Shown here piece after piece: positions 11,657 through 22,890 of a stretch of DNA of 64,000 bases. The stretch's first letter is position 1. Each line of letters opens with the position of its first letter. Source of the DNA: Dasypus novemcinctus (lineage: Eukaryota > Chordata > Mammalia > Cingulata > Dasypodidae); the NCBI RefSeq assembly GCF_030445035.2, contig NC_080694.1:69579147-69643146 (forward strand), in the 5' to 3' direction. A program made the translations under genes and the position numbers. Below the pieces are notes generated by a model, which made no database searches, was not told the origin of the DNA, and was given only the letters and a program-made list of their open reading frames with translations.

Positions 11657-12394
11657 AACACTGAGGTCTTGACATATTAGTCTGACCTTCCGTATTGGGC
11701 GCTGCCCATACTCTTGAGACACCCAGGCACCTGTATTTGAGAACATAGCACACCTCCCTAGGATGGCAATCCAGCATCTTCCTGCTCAGTATATGGGTCT
11801 CCACCCATTGATATATCACACTATGTCAAGATGATCATTTACACACTCCCTAGACACCAGCCCATATAATGCCCTATCCCAAATGCCTCCCTCATGCAAA
11901 ATCCTAAACCAATAATCCTACCTTGGTCTATTACCAAAAGAACTTTCCCAACATTGTAGTTTCAGTCACGTACTCAGCAGTCCCCAGTGTTCACTTGCAC
12001 ACTCCCCCAACCCTCCACCCAAGTCACATGGACAGTCCAATGCCCCCTCCACATTCTACCCCCTTTACATATGTGCATTGCCTAACCCAATAGTATCAGT
12101 GCACCACCATCATGCCCTTCCACTGCATAAACTACGCACTTACAACTTAGCATAGATTTTGCCATATGGGCATTGGCTCACAGCCTTCTTTTCCCTTTCT
12201 ATTTCCTGAAAACCAATATTCCAGACTCTAGCACTGTGACTCTTCTCAATTTGCATAATTCATATCCGTAAGATGATATAATATTTGCCCTTCAGTGCCT
12301 GACTTTCTTTACTCAACATAAGGTCTTCCAGACTCATCCATGTTATCTTGAGAGTTAATACTGTATTCCTTCTTACAGCTAAATAATATTCCAT

Positions 12395-12452
12395 TGTGTG
12401 TGTGTATGTATATATATATACATATATATATACATACATATATGTATATATA
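12395..12452. repeat. TG/TA microsatellite
   Basis: A GTGTGTGTGT run changes to TATATATATA with CATA interruptions. It lies inside L1 ORF2, close to its 3' end. Confidence 0.9.
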
Positions 12453-14597
12453 CCATCATTTCTTTATGTAATCTTCAGCTGAAGAGCATTTGGGTTGATT
12501 CCAAATTTCGGCAATAGAGAATAATGCTGCTGTGAACTTTGGTGTGCATATATCTGTTTGTGTCCTTACTTTCAATTTTCTTGGGTATAGACCCAAAAGT
12601 GAAATTCCTGGATCATATGGTAGATCTATAGTTAGTTTTCTGAGGGCTCCCAAACTGTGTGCCACAATCGCTGGACAATTCTACATTCCCACCAACCATG
12701 GATGAGGGTTCCCATTATTCCACGTCCTTTTCAACACTTGTGGCCCTCTGTTCTTTATTTTTAAAATTTATTTGAATGTATTTTTTAAAATTTTTTTCCT
12801 TTGTTATTTTAAAAGCCACCTGTCTAATGAGTGTAAGGTGATATCTTATTGTAGCTTTGATTGGCATGTCCCTAATAGTTTGTGATGTTGAGCATCTTTT
12901 CATGGGCTTTTTAGCCTTGCATATTTTTTCTTTGGAGAAGTGTGTATTCAAATCACTTGATCATTTTTAAAATGTACTGTTTGTCTTTTCATTTTTGAGG
13001 TATAGGCTTTCTTTATATATGCAGGATATTAGGCCCCTGTCAGATATATAGTTACCAAGTATTTTCTTCCATTGAGTAGGCTGCCTTTTCCTTTGTCGAC
13101 AAACTACTTTGAGGTGCAAAAGTTTTCAATTTTGAGGTGGTCCATTTATTTATTTTCTCTTTTGCTGCTCATGCTTTGGGTGTAAAGTTCATGAAACCAT
13201 TTCCTCTTACAAGATCCTGTAGATGCTTCCCTACATCATCTTCCAAGGTCTTTTTGGTCTTGGCTCTTATATTTAGATTTTTTGATCCATCTTGAGTTAA
13301 TTTTTGTATAAGGTGTGAGATGGTGTTCCTTTCTCATTCTTTTGGATAAGGATATTCAGCTCTCCAAACACCATTTATTAAAGAAGTCATTATCTCTCAT
13401 TTGAGTGGGCTTGATTGGCTTGTCAAATATCAGATGAATTTATACGTGAGGATTTATTTCAAAACTCTCAATTTGGTTGCATTGGTCAGTGTATCTATTC
13501 TTATGCAAATACCATGCACTTTTATTTTTTAAATTACCATGCAGTTTTGACCACTGTAGATTTGTAGTTTATTTTAAAGTGTTGTAGTGTGATTCCTATG
13601 ATTTCATTTTTCTTTTTCAATATATCTTTGGCTATTTGGGGCCTCTTGCCCTTCCAGATAAATGTCATAGTTAGGTTAATCAGTTGAGTAAAAAATGCTG
13701 TTGTGACATATTTTGAGATTGCATTAAATGTGTAGATCAGTTTGGGGAGGATAGACATTTTAATGAGGTTTAGTCTTCCTATCCATGAACAGGGGCTATT
13801 CTTCCATTTATTTAAGTCTTCTTTGATTTCCTTTAACAGAGTTGTGTAGTTTTCTGTGTAGAAGACATTTACATCTTTAGTTATATTTATTCCTAGGTAT
13901 TTGATTCTTTTAGTTGTATTATAAATGGGATTTTTTTTTCTTGATTTCATCCTCAGATTGTTCATTGTTGGTATACAGAAATACTACTTATTTTTGCACA
14001 TTGATCTTATAACCTGAGACTTTACCAAACTCATTTATAAGCTCTAGAAGTCTTGTGGTAGATTTCTCAGGACTTTATATGTACTGGGTCGTGTTGTCTG
14101 CAAAGAGTGAATTTTTTTCTTCCTTTCAAATTTGGATGCCTTTTATATCTTTTTGTTGCCCAAGGGCTCTTGCAAGTATTTCTAACACAATGCTAAATAG
14201 GAGTGGTGAAAGTGGACATCCTTGTCTTGTTTCTGATCTTAAAGAGAAAACTTTTAGGGATTTCCATTGAATATGATGTTATCTGTGGGGTTTCATATAT
14301 ACCCTTTATCATGTTGAGGGAATTTCCTTCTATTCCTAATATTTGTAGTGTTTTTTTTTTTTTTTTATCAGGAAAGGATGTTGTATTATGTCAAATGCTT
14401 TTTCTCCATCTATAGAGGTAGTCATGTGATTTTTTTCCTTCAATCTCTTTATGTAGTGTATTACATTGATTCGTTTTCTTATGTTGAACCATCCTTCCAT
14501 ACCAGGGATGAAACCCACTTGGTCATGGGGTATAATTTGTTTGATGTGTTGTTGAATGTGTTTAGCAACTCTTTTGTTCAGGACTTTTTAACTGTAT

Positions 14598-15165
14598 TTT
14601 TTTGAAAATACATAGGTCACAAAAAATGTTACATTAAAAAACACAAGAGGTTCTCATGATGTGGGCTATAGGTGGGAGGCTCTTTGTCTCTTCAGAGATA
14701 ACCTCAGCTCTCTTACTTGTGGGTGTGACGGTAAGAGGCTGCAGTCCTGCCCTTGGTAACAATGGCAAGGACTCCAGTCCCAGGAAACAGTTTAACAATG
14801 CAAGGTCTATAAACTTTAAGTATTTAGGGGAAATGCAAACGAAATATGCTAAAAGCTTACCTAGAATGTCTGAAGTCCATGCTAAAAGCTTACCTAAGAT
14901 GTGGAAGATATATATGCTAATTGAAGCCTATTGAGAACTGAAACAAAGGGACCATTTGGCCTTCCCTCTCTGTATAAAAGGGATTCAAAAATCTTGTTCA
15001 GGGCTCGGGATTCAAACAGAAAGCTCCTGAGTCTGGCCGGCCATCAATAAACCATTTTTCCTTCTCAAAATCATTCCTGAGTCCTGGCCTCTCTATATGC
15101 AAATAATTGAACCTCTCTCAAATTCTACAACACTCACATACCCCACACCCCACACCCTCCCCACC
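14598..15165 (-). mobile_element. L1 3'-terminal fragment nested in L1 'A', itself split by an LTR
   Basis: Left part (14598-14656): GAAAATACATAGGTCACAAA, then ATGTTACATTAAAAAACACA and AGAGGTTCTCA. Right part (about 15137-15165): CATACCCCACACCCCACACC. Together they are the common L1 3' end. The host ORF2 sequence is broken between about 14595 and 15166 compared with the copy near 31.7-31.8 kb. Confidence 0.7.
14657..15132 (+). mobile_element. Solo LTR, class I-like, 4-bp target duplication
   Basis: The 476-bp unit begins TGATGTGGGC and ends ACAACA, between CTCA at 14653-14656 and 15133-15136. A TATAAAAG box near 14976 and an AATAAA signal near 15046 give plus orientation. A 4-bp duplication is typical of gammaretrovirus-like (class I) insertions. 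An internal duplication is visible: ATGCTAAAAGCTTACCTA occurs twice, near 14848 and 14880. No viral genes are attached. Confidence 0.8.
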
Positions 15166-15460
15166 TTAGCATTTAGTTTCATTATAGTGATTGGGCTATA
15201 GTTTTCCTTCCTTGTGGTGTCTTTGTTTGACTTTGGTATTAGGGTGATGTTGGCATCATAGAAAGTGTTAGCCAACTTAGAACAGGAGGCTATTCTTTCT
15301 TAAAGGCTTCCAAGACATCCAATAAAACCCAGTCAACTCAGCAATTATCTAATTACCATTTCCCCTATACCTGTTAAGGTTAGATATCTCAGATACCAAT
15401 GCTTCTCCTTCTCTTGTACCTTCACCCCAAGTCACAGCAGGTAAGACTATTGGTAATGGT

Positions 15461-15540
15461 GATGTTACAACATGCCAAGCACATCATGATGATGTTGCAG
15501 CATGCCAAGCACATCATGGTGAAGTTGCAGCATGCCAAGA
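15461..15540. repeat. 30-bp minisatellite, about 2.7 units
   Basis: Units begin at 15461, 15491 and 15521, with cores of GATGTTACAACATGCCAAGC, GATGTTGCAGCATGCCAAGC and GAAGTTGCAGCATGCCAAG. The period is exactly 30 bp, so a frame reading through would give a 10-residue repeat. No gene is recognisable around it. Confidence 0.85.
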
Positions 15541-15544
15541 GTTA

Positions 15545-17180
15545 CCACTACCCCATTCACCCCCAGCCACGGAGGCCCTGTTTCAATCTGACTGATGAAA
15601 GCTTATTTTCTTGAATTCCCTTCTAAGGGTCTGTTTGCTAGGGCCACTATCAGAAGCAGCTCTCTTAGTTTAGGCTTCCCTGAAAGCAGAGCTTAAGAGA
15701 AGGAATTGGGTGGGAATCACTAACTTGGGAGGTCATATAGGGAAGCAGGAGGGAGATAACAGGAAGTGTGAAACAGATAAGGAAGAGAGATAACATTAGA
15801 GTGCATTAGCCATGCTGTGAACCAAGAAGGGGAGCCCAGTCTTCCTGGGAGCTCAGAAAAGCAGGCAGGCTATTTTCATCGGAAAGAGTTGTGGTTGGAA
15901 CATTACCATCCTCCACTGTCTGAAAGTTGCCCCTAGGGTAATTAAATTGTTTGCATTTTTTCTGAGAGGCACTTCTACATGTGCCAAGTGGGTTTCCAAG
16001 GCATCAGAGAGGGCCCTGGGCACTCAGGGAAAATGTGCACAGCGTGCTTGAGTAGTCCCTGTTCATGTGCATGAGGTAAGTCCGAGGTCACTGAATTGCC
16101 CATTGCGGTTCTGCAGGCCTCAAGCCTGGGCTGAGGAGATTGGACACATTGTCACCAGAGGTATCCACTTTAGAAGGTAAGATGTAAATGCTGAGTCCTC
16201 CTTTTGTACCCATAGGAATGGGGGCGAACCTGCTCTCAGGATGAATGCCCCCAGATGCTGTTAACTCTGAGAAGCAGAGGAGGTGAGCTGAAAGAAAATG
16301 TCCACCGGGGCAAATGATATTTACAGGAAGAAGGCAATTTCCCCACAAGCAGAGATAAAGGAAGGGTTTTGAATTTTGCATGGTGAAAACCAGCTGGGCT
16401 ACGACCCTTCCCCTCACCCAATAGCCTTTTGCACATAGTCCAGGGAAAAACACATTGTAATGACTAGTAATAAAAAGGGAACTAGGAGAGATAAGATAGA
16501 TGGATTGATACATAGGGACAGAGATACAGATAGATGTACAAATAGAGGTACTACCATAAAAAAGAGACCTAGGGAAGGAGGAACAATTCTAATAGACAAT
16601 CAGCATAAACCAGTGTTAGGTTTATGATGTAGATGAAAGTCACAGGATGGAATACGAGGCATCTTGGTTTTGGGGCTGGGACAACCCTGATGGGTCTGCT
16701 CCTGTGTGTGGGTGAAGCCAAATGGGACTGTTGCTAGTGGGATGGAAGGAGATGGAGAAGACAGGACTGGAGTGGTCAGGAAATGAGTCCTGCAAGCCGG
16801 GTAAGAGCAAAGACACATTTTGAGGTAAAATACTTTTGATAAATGCCAGCATGATGTATCATTATGTTGTTGAAGCTACATTGAAGTGAGATTATGATTT
16901 CACACTGCAAAAATATGACTACATAATAGAAAGTAAACATCAGACCCCGTCATATTTTTCCTTTGAATCCTGGCTTGAGTGGGCCACTTGACACAATGCA
17001 TTATTTTTTTTTTAATTTTAAAATTTTCAACTCAATTTCCAAACGTGGTTTTATCCAGTTCACTTCTTCTATCATTTTTAGGATTATTTAATATTCACAA
17101 CAATTACAGGACAATTGCTGATAATATAAAGAAAGAGGGCTAAGTAGGACTGTTTTACTATCTAAAAAATTTGTTTTTTA
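15545..17180. other. Unassigned stretch
   Basis: No gene recognised. The G/A-rich stretch at about 15655-15830 has the look of an old degraded interspersed repeat, but I cannot name it. A 141-codon minus-strand frame at 16088-16513 has no recognisable domain. Confidence 0.35.
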
Positions 17181-17265
17181 ATTCTTTGTGAGGATTAAAT
17201 AAGTTAATTCATATAACAGTTGTGAGGTACATGGTAAGAAATCAGTAAAGGATAGCTCTTGCTCT
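17180..17265 (+). repeat. MIR SINE 3' piece
   Basis: TTTGTGAGGATTAAATAAGT, then TAATTCATATAAC and GTACATGGTAAG, follow the MIR consensus ('ttgtgaggattaaatgagtt' ... 'agtaag'). Confidence 0.65.
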
Positions 17266-18654
17266 GCTTATTAGGTTACTTTATGGGTCTCTAATGAAAA
17301 CTCTCCTCCATCCATTGACTGTTAAGTATGGATTCTCAACACTAGGTTTTTGGAGAAAAATGATAGACTATAAAAATAGAAGTGGGAATAATACCTAGAA
17401 TTCCACATCAGAGTTTTGACAATTTAGTTTACTACTTTATTATTTGATAAACTGAAAAAAATTTTGGGAAAGGACTATTTCAATTTAAATATTGACATAA
17501 ATAAAAATATTTCAGCAAAGTTGTTTATTTGGATGAGAGAAGACAGCCCATGAGTTTAAATTTCTTGGAAGAGGTGCAGGCAAAGGGGTCACTGAAAGGC
17601 ATAGATTTGCAAAATCTGTTTCAAACCATTAGCATTAATGACTCTCTTTCAGTGAGCCCTTTTCGGGGCCTCTCTGAGTAATGGTCTTAATCATTGTAAA
17701 TTAAAACACTTGGAAATGTAAGAAGTAACAAGACTCTAAGAACTGAGAGATTTTGTTAAAACTCAGTGGGAAAATTGCCTGGGAAAACAGAAGTCAGAAA
17801 GTGAAGGGAATGAGAACACAACTAGACAACTAGGGAAGAAAAAAAAAGAGAAGAATGGATGAAGAAGGATAAAAGAGCCCTGGCACCACTTTTCTTTAAT
17901 ATGCTCAGGAAATATGCCAATGACTGAGTGAAAAGAATATTTACTTAAAACCCCTTTGATCTGGAAAGATGAAGGAAAGAGTGTATATTTTTCCGAACTG
18001 TTTTGTTTTCTAGGATTATGGAGACAAAAGGAGTTAGAATCCCAGAATCATGACCTTTTAGGAAAGCATGATTCCTTTCATTCATGGTCAGCTTGCTAAT
18101 TAATGGCACAGTGGGCCTAGAATCTATGGATCCTGATTTTTATTATATTCAACCCATATAGGATAACATTCTTTTTCTACTTTTCTTTATCATTTTATTG
18201 GTCAGTTTTTTAGTGCTACTTCAAATATAAAACATTCTTTCCTTAAAATGTTTAGTGACTCTATCCCCAAATTCTCAATTTCATCCCCTTTCACAATCTT
18301 CATTGTTACCTCCTTAGAACCCTTAAAAAATATACAACTACACTACATTATGTAAAGCATATGAAGTTAGAGGATTATTAAATGGGAATCAAGATTTAGT
18401 AAAAATGAAGAATGTGAAATACTAAAATAAGTGACCAAATGATATTCTTCATTGAACAGAAGAGGCCATTTAAACATGGAGCTGTCTGTCTGTGAGATAA
18501 AGATGCAGAATTTATAAAGTCAGGAATGTAGGCATTTGTTTTTGTTGTGAAAAAGGTAATGTAAAGATATGGTTTCTAAATATTATTATTATGTTTACTC
18601 TGAAATTTTTTTGGTTCTTTGAACATAGATTCATCTTTTGATAATATTATCATC
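17266..18654. other. Unassigned AT-rich stretch
   Basis: No coding region or repeat that I can name. Confidence 0.4.
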
Positions 18655-18880
18655 ATCACAACTATGCTAATTACAGCTAACATACATTGAACAGTTAATA
18701 TGTGTGAGGAACTCTTTTCTGTATTTCTTCATTTTTTCACATATAATATTTCCACCAAGTATAGGTAGGTTCTAGGATTTGCCCCATTTTCCAAATACAA
18801 AACTTCAAAGAAATAACTAAAGTAAGAAACAAAAAGGTTAAATAATTTTTCTCAGATCACACAGCTTGAAAGTGCCTGAG
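18655..18880 (-). repeat. MIR SINE, minus orientation
   Basis: CTAACATACATTGAACAGTT at the left, GCCCCATTTTCCAAATACAA in the middle and TCTCAGATCACACAGCTTG at the right. These correspond in order to the reverse complement of the MIR consensus (increasing-divergence type). Confidence 0.7.
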
Positions 18881-18889
18881 GAAGCATTC

Positions 18890-19095
18890 AAGTTCAGAAA
18901 TGAAGAGAGAACATGAAGGAAAGAAATAGGGAAGGGGAGAAAGAGGGCAGAAAGAGGGAAGGAAAGGGGAGGAGACTGAGCGAGAGCAGAGATAAAAGGG
19001 AGAGGAAGAAACATGGGAGAGAAATTCAGATAAACTGAGATTCAGATAAACAAGGCAGTAAGAGAACATGAGGAAGAGAGGAGGAAAGGTAATGT
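18890..19095. repeat. Purine-rich low-complexity tract
   Basis: GA-rich sequence (AGAAAGAGGGAAGGAAAGGG and similar) on the plus strand. It gives spurious leucine/serine/phenylalanine-rich frames on the minus strand. Confidence 0.85.
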
Positions 19096-19454
19096 GCATT
19101 GAGCAGTACTGTATACCAAACTCTATGTGATAAATGGGGCACAATCTCTCAGAGCAAAGATAAGATGAGTCTTGGAAATGTTGGCAAAGTTATTTTTTTG
19201 CTGGGAGGTGATTAAAATGTATTTCACATAATATTTATAATGTATCTTTCTAATTAAACACAAAATATGATGAAGTTGTGAAAGAGAAAGAAATAGAATG
19301 AATGATGGACATCAATGATTAAAGCTGGTATTTCTTTCCCCCAAAATATGGCACATCAAAATTTCCTTGACTACCTCTCTTTTCTGTACTGGCACCTTCA
19401 CATTCCATAGCAACTGCTTTTGAACCTATCACCAAAGAGACCATTGTCCCAGAA

Positions 19455-20187
19455 GCTAGGTCCCAGTGTGCGATGGCAGCCACAGTGATTTCATCCTCTT
19501 GGGCTTTCCGACAAGCCATTTTTTGGAGAAGATACTTTTTTGGGTTATTCTGACCTTTTATTGCTTGACTTTTATGGGAAATATGTTCATTATTCTTGTC
19601 TCCTCCAAGTATCCAAAACTGCACATCCCTATGTATTTCTTTTCTTTCCAACATTTCCTTGCTAGAGCTCTGTTTCATCAGCAGCTGTGTCCTACAGATG
19701 CTGCTTAATCTCTGGGGTCCAGAGAAGACCATCAGCTACACAGGTTGTGCCATTCAACTCTATGCATTCACATGGTTTGAGGCCACTGAATGTGTCCTTC
19801 TAGTGGTCATGGCTGTGGACCGCTATGTGTCAGTGTGTCACCGTCTGCAGTATACTACTATCATGTGCCTTAAACTTTGTCTACAGCTGGCCATCCTGGA
19901 ATGGGGGGTTGGCCTGCTTCAGTCTTCGATCCAGTCTCCTGCCACACTCAAGCTACCCTTCTGCTGCTACTGGAGGGTGGAGACATTGTCTGTCAAGTCC
20001 CAGGCCTGATTCAGCTCCCTAGTGCAGACACCACCTACAGTGAGGTCCAGATGTCCATAGCCAGTGCTGTTCTCCTGGTGGTGCCCTTGATCATCATCCT
20101 CTCCTCTTACGCTGTTATTGTGAAGGCTGTGCTGAGTATAAAGTCAACCGCAGGGCGGAAGAAAGCACTGGGCACAACAAGCATCTG
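19455..20187 (+). pseudogene. Olfactory receptor family 2 pseudogene, 3'-truncated
   Basis: Three frames stitch together into an OR from the N terminus to helix 5. The first (from about 19466) has [18 protein letters not shown] and KLHIPMYFF. An extra base in the T-run near 19643 moves the reading into the second frame: [24 protein letters not shown] (intact DRY) and LKLPFC. A further shift near 19975 leads to ADTTYSEVQMSIAS, SYAVIVKAVLSIKS and AGRKKALGT. The frame ends in TGA at about 20187, just where helix 6 should begin; no helix 6, NPxIY motif or C-terminal tail follows. There is no good ATG at the expected start. It is in family 2, perhaps near OR2H or OR2G, but I cannot settle the subfamily. 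It is non-functional by several independent lesions. Confidence 0.92.
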
Positions 20188-20427
20188 AAGTAAAGAGGGC
20201 CCGACTACACAGGAATTAAAGCCAGTCTTCTGGAAAAACAGCAGGGATTTGGGTATGGAGGAAAAGTGCACAAGGCAAGAGTGGTTATGATTCCAGCAGA
20301 GGACAGCAGCAAAAGAAAATAAGCAGAGTTCCTGAAATTTCAGCACCCACGCAATTCACGTATTCTTGTTAAAAATTAAGATTCTTGTGTTTAAAATCCA
20401 GAATTTCTGATTTAAACATTGTGCCCT
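20188..20427. other. Flank after the truncated OR pseudogene
   Basis: No OR sequence resumes in any frame; nothing else recognised. Confidence 0.5.
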
Positions 20428-20442
20428 GGAATAGCCATTTAA

Positions 20443-21690
20443 TTTTTTTAAATTTTTATTTTAAATTTTAAATTTTAAAATTATTTTTTGGAAATTTATT
20501 ATTATTATTTTTAAAGATACATAGATCACACAAAATTTTACATTAAAAAATATAAGGGGTTCCAATATACCTCACTCCCCACAATCCCCACTTCTCCCAC
20601 ATCGACAACTTCTTTCATTAGTGTGGTACATTCATTGCATTTAAAGAGTACATTTTGGAGCATTGCTACACAGCATGGTTTGTAGTTTATGTTGTAGTTT
20701 AGACCCTGTCCCAGTCCATTCAGTGGGTTATAGCAGGATATATAACCTGCATCTGTCCCTGCAATATCATTGAGGACAATGCCAAGTCCCAAAAATGCCC
20801 CAGTATCATACCTCTTATTCCCTCTCACTGCCCTCAGCAACTCCTGTAGCCACTGTCTCCACATCAATAATATAATTTCCTCCATTGCTAGAGTCACAAT
20901 AGTTCTTCAGTAGAATACAGGTAAGTCCACTCTAATCCATATTTTGTTTCTCCATCCTGAGGACCCTGGAATGGTGATGTCCTCTCCACCTCTAAATCAA
21001 GATGGGGCTTAGATCCCACCTGGTTAATGGCTGGAATTCTCCTACTTGCAGCTGTAGATTCTCTCAGTTCCCAGGTGTGGTGGTTCACCATCCTCACCTC
21101 CATGTTATATGACCTGGGTTAAGTCCAACAAACCAGAGAGTAGGTTTTGCAACTCTGCTGATGTTCAAGGCCCAGCTGGCACATGGCCAGTGCAGAGATT
21201 CAAGTCTCTGAGCATATAGCAACCCCAGAGTCAACCACAGGGTCAGTAAAAGGGACAGAAGAGACATGCATAGAAAGGTCACAGCTGAGTACAACTCCAT
21301 CACACTCAGGAGCACAAATTCCAAAGAAGGGCCCACTGGCAAGGCACCAAACCCCAGAGTCACCTGTCATGACCATAGGACCTGGGTGTCTCTGTAGTCC
21401 TCAGAAGCACCCCTACCTGGGGTTGTATCTACTTTGGCTGTCTCTGAGATCCTGCTTGGATGTGCATAAGCACTGCCCCACTGATGACCTCCTGACTCAT
21501 TTTGATGTCTCTTAGCCATATAAACTCATTTGTCTTTACCATTTCCCCTGTTATTCAAGGTCTTTTTCTAGTTGTATCTCCAGCTGGTGCTTGGTAGTAA
21601 TCCCTCAGTCCCAGGGAGTCTTATTCCTAGGAGTCATGTCCCACACTGGGGGGAAGGTAATGCATTTACATGCTGAGTTTGGCTTAGAGA
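20443..21690 (-). mobile_element. L1 3' UTR copy, 5'-truncated (about 1.25 kb)
   Basis: The left end has AAAGATACATAGATCACACA and TTTTACATTAAAAAATATAA, the terminal signature of this L1 family. The element then runs colinearly with the 3' UTR of the two larger L1s up to TTTGGCTTAGAGAGT. Probable target duplication: GGAATAGCCATTTAA (about 20428) and GGAATAGTTATTTTA (about 21690). No ORF2 is included. On the element's sense strand, 20538-20897 holds a 119-codon frame discussed in the findings. Confidence 0.85.
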
Positions 21691-21699
21691 GTGGAATAG

Positions 21700-22890
21700 T
21701 TATTTTAAATAACTCTCCAGGTGACTTTGATGCAGTTGGCCTGGGACCTACTGGGGGAAATATCAGCCTAGATAGTTGTACAGTCAACTGGCATGTTCTT
21801 CCAATTAAATAACATATTTTAAACAAAATAGCAAAAGGGAAAATCATCCAGAAGTAAAGTCAGCTCAATTCACAAATTCTGAGGTATTGAGCATGGAATT
21901 ACCTTCTCATAAGGGAGTTGTGGAGAAAATAGTGCCTTTAGGGAATAGTGTCACATCAGTTACTGCCAGGTACAGAAAATGTTAGGGAAATAATTTGAGG
22001 ATATAGGTGAGTTCATTTAATTGTAGAACAGGACATCTCAAGGGTACATCAGAAGATTTGGGGAAGGCTAAAGGCAGGTGTATGGGAAGAAGAAAAGTTT
22101 TTCCATTTTGTAAATAGCACTGTGGAAAAATGTAGACCAAGATATGTTTACACTTTTGGAAGTAACTGAAGAAAATGGTGATGAAAGGAATGGTGGACTT
22201 ACTGCATGCTTATTTGTCAGCATTCACCTTTATATTTTAATCAAAATATTTATGGAATATATACTAAGGTTCAAGCACTGTTATACAACATGAACCAGCA
22301 GAAAAAACGTCACTTCCTTCACAGACATCCTAGATAATAGCTGACATTTCCTTAGATAAATGACTCCCAGTAAATTGGACAATGATATGGGCCCAGGCAT
22401 CGTGTTCCTTAGAAATTTCTAGAATGGGGAGTGGCAAGCATCACCGTCTGGCTCATGTGTCTTGTGTGATGGCCACTCAAATTTCTGACAGTTGCCATGA
22501 TACATCTCAGCCTATATTGGCCTTCAATCCATCTGTGGTCCTTATTGGAGGACTGTGCATTTACCACAGGGCAGGACATTTGTGGTTTTGCAAAGTCCAG
22601 TTGTGTGGTGTTGTGGGCAGTGTAGGTAAGTCTTGAGGTGTGTCATGTGTCTGGCTGTGTCTACCTGAGCCTGGGCAGCTATCTGGCTTACTTGCCATCA
22701 TCCCCAAATGGAAAAGGCTGTCACCTTCGTTGCACACTCTGAGTGGGATGGAAGCAAAGTCTCCTAACCAAAACATTCTCCACCAGTCTTAAGTCCATCT
22801 TCTACATACGTCTATGTGCATGTCTGTGTGTGTTTGTCTGTTTGTATTTGTGTGTGTAGCTATGACTGAAATTTAAAAGGTAAAACTCCA
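21700..22890. other. Unassigned stretch
   Basis: No gene recognised. GTTCAAGCACTGTTATACAA at about 22270 looks like part of an ancient mammal-wide repeat, but it is too diverged to name. A TG-rich tract lies at about 22815-22858. Confidence 0.35.

Larger units (their letters stand above)
8285..15283 (-). mobile_element. L1 'A': 5'-truncated LINE with nested insertions
   Basis: Read on the minus strand, ORF2 from about 15283 to 12263 is followed by a long 3' UTR (12262 to about 8285). The 3' UTR matches that of the full-length L1 at 26.6-36.3 kb, including a shared segment near 10470-10560 (TTTAAAGGTTAGATATAGAA and what follows). Later insertions split it: LTRs at 9001-9537 and 11083-11564, a DAS SINE at 10764-11656, and an L1 3' end plus LTR at about 14598-15165. 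Removing these leaves about 2.5 kb of 3' UTR. The very last part of the 3' end (poly-A side) is lost or diverged near 8285. Confidence 0.85.
12263..15283 (-). pseudogene. L1 ORF2 remnant (endonuclease/reverse transcriptase protein), C-terminal part
   Basis: The largest open piece is 13534-13965, whose translation (KYLGINITKDV, FIWKGKRPQIAK) is the region after the reverse transcriptase palm in L1 ORF2p. Other pieces include IQHPFLIKK and '[20 protein letters not shown]' at 14336-14518. ORF2p is the endonuclease/reverse transcriptase that copies L1 RNA into nicked DNA. The C-terminal end lies near 12263, where the frame ends in TGA. Frameshifts, stops and a TA-rich expansion (12395-12452) break the frame, and the 5' half including the endonuclease is missing. 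Confidence 0.85.

Noticed and set aside
15461..15540. A CRISPR-like array
   Set aside because: The units are adjacent with no spacers, and the genome is mammalian.
16088..16513. 141-codon minus-strand frame
   Set aside because: No recognisable domain, compositionally unremarkable, and no support from flanking signals.
19466..19708. A separate small gene at the start of the OR pseudogene
   Set aside because: It is one of three frames of the same broken receptor.
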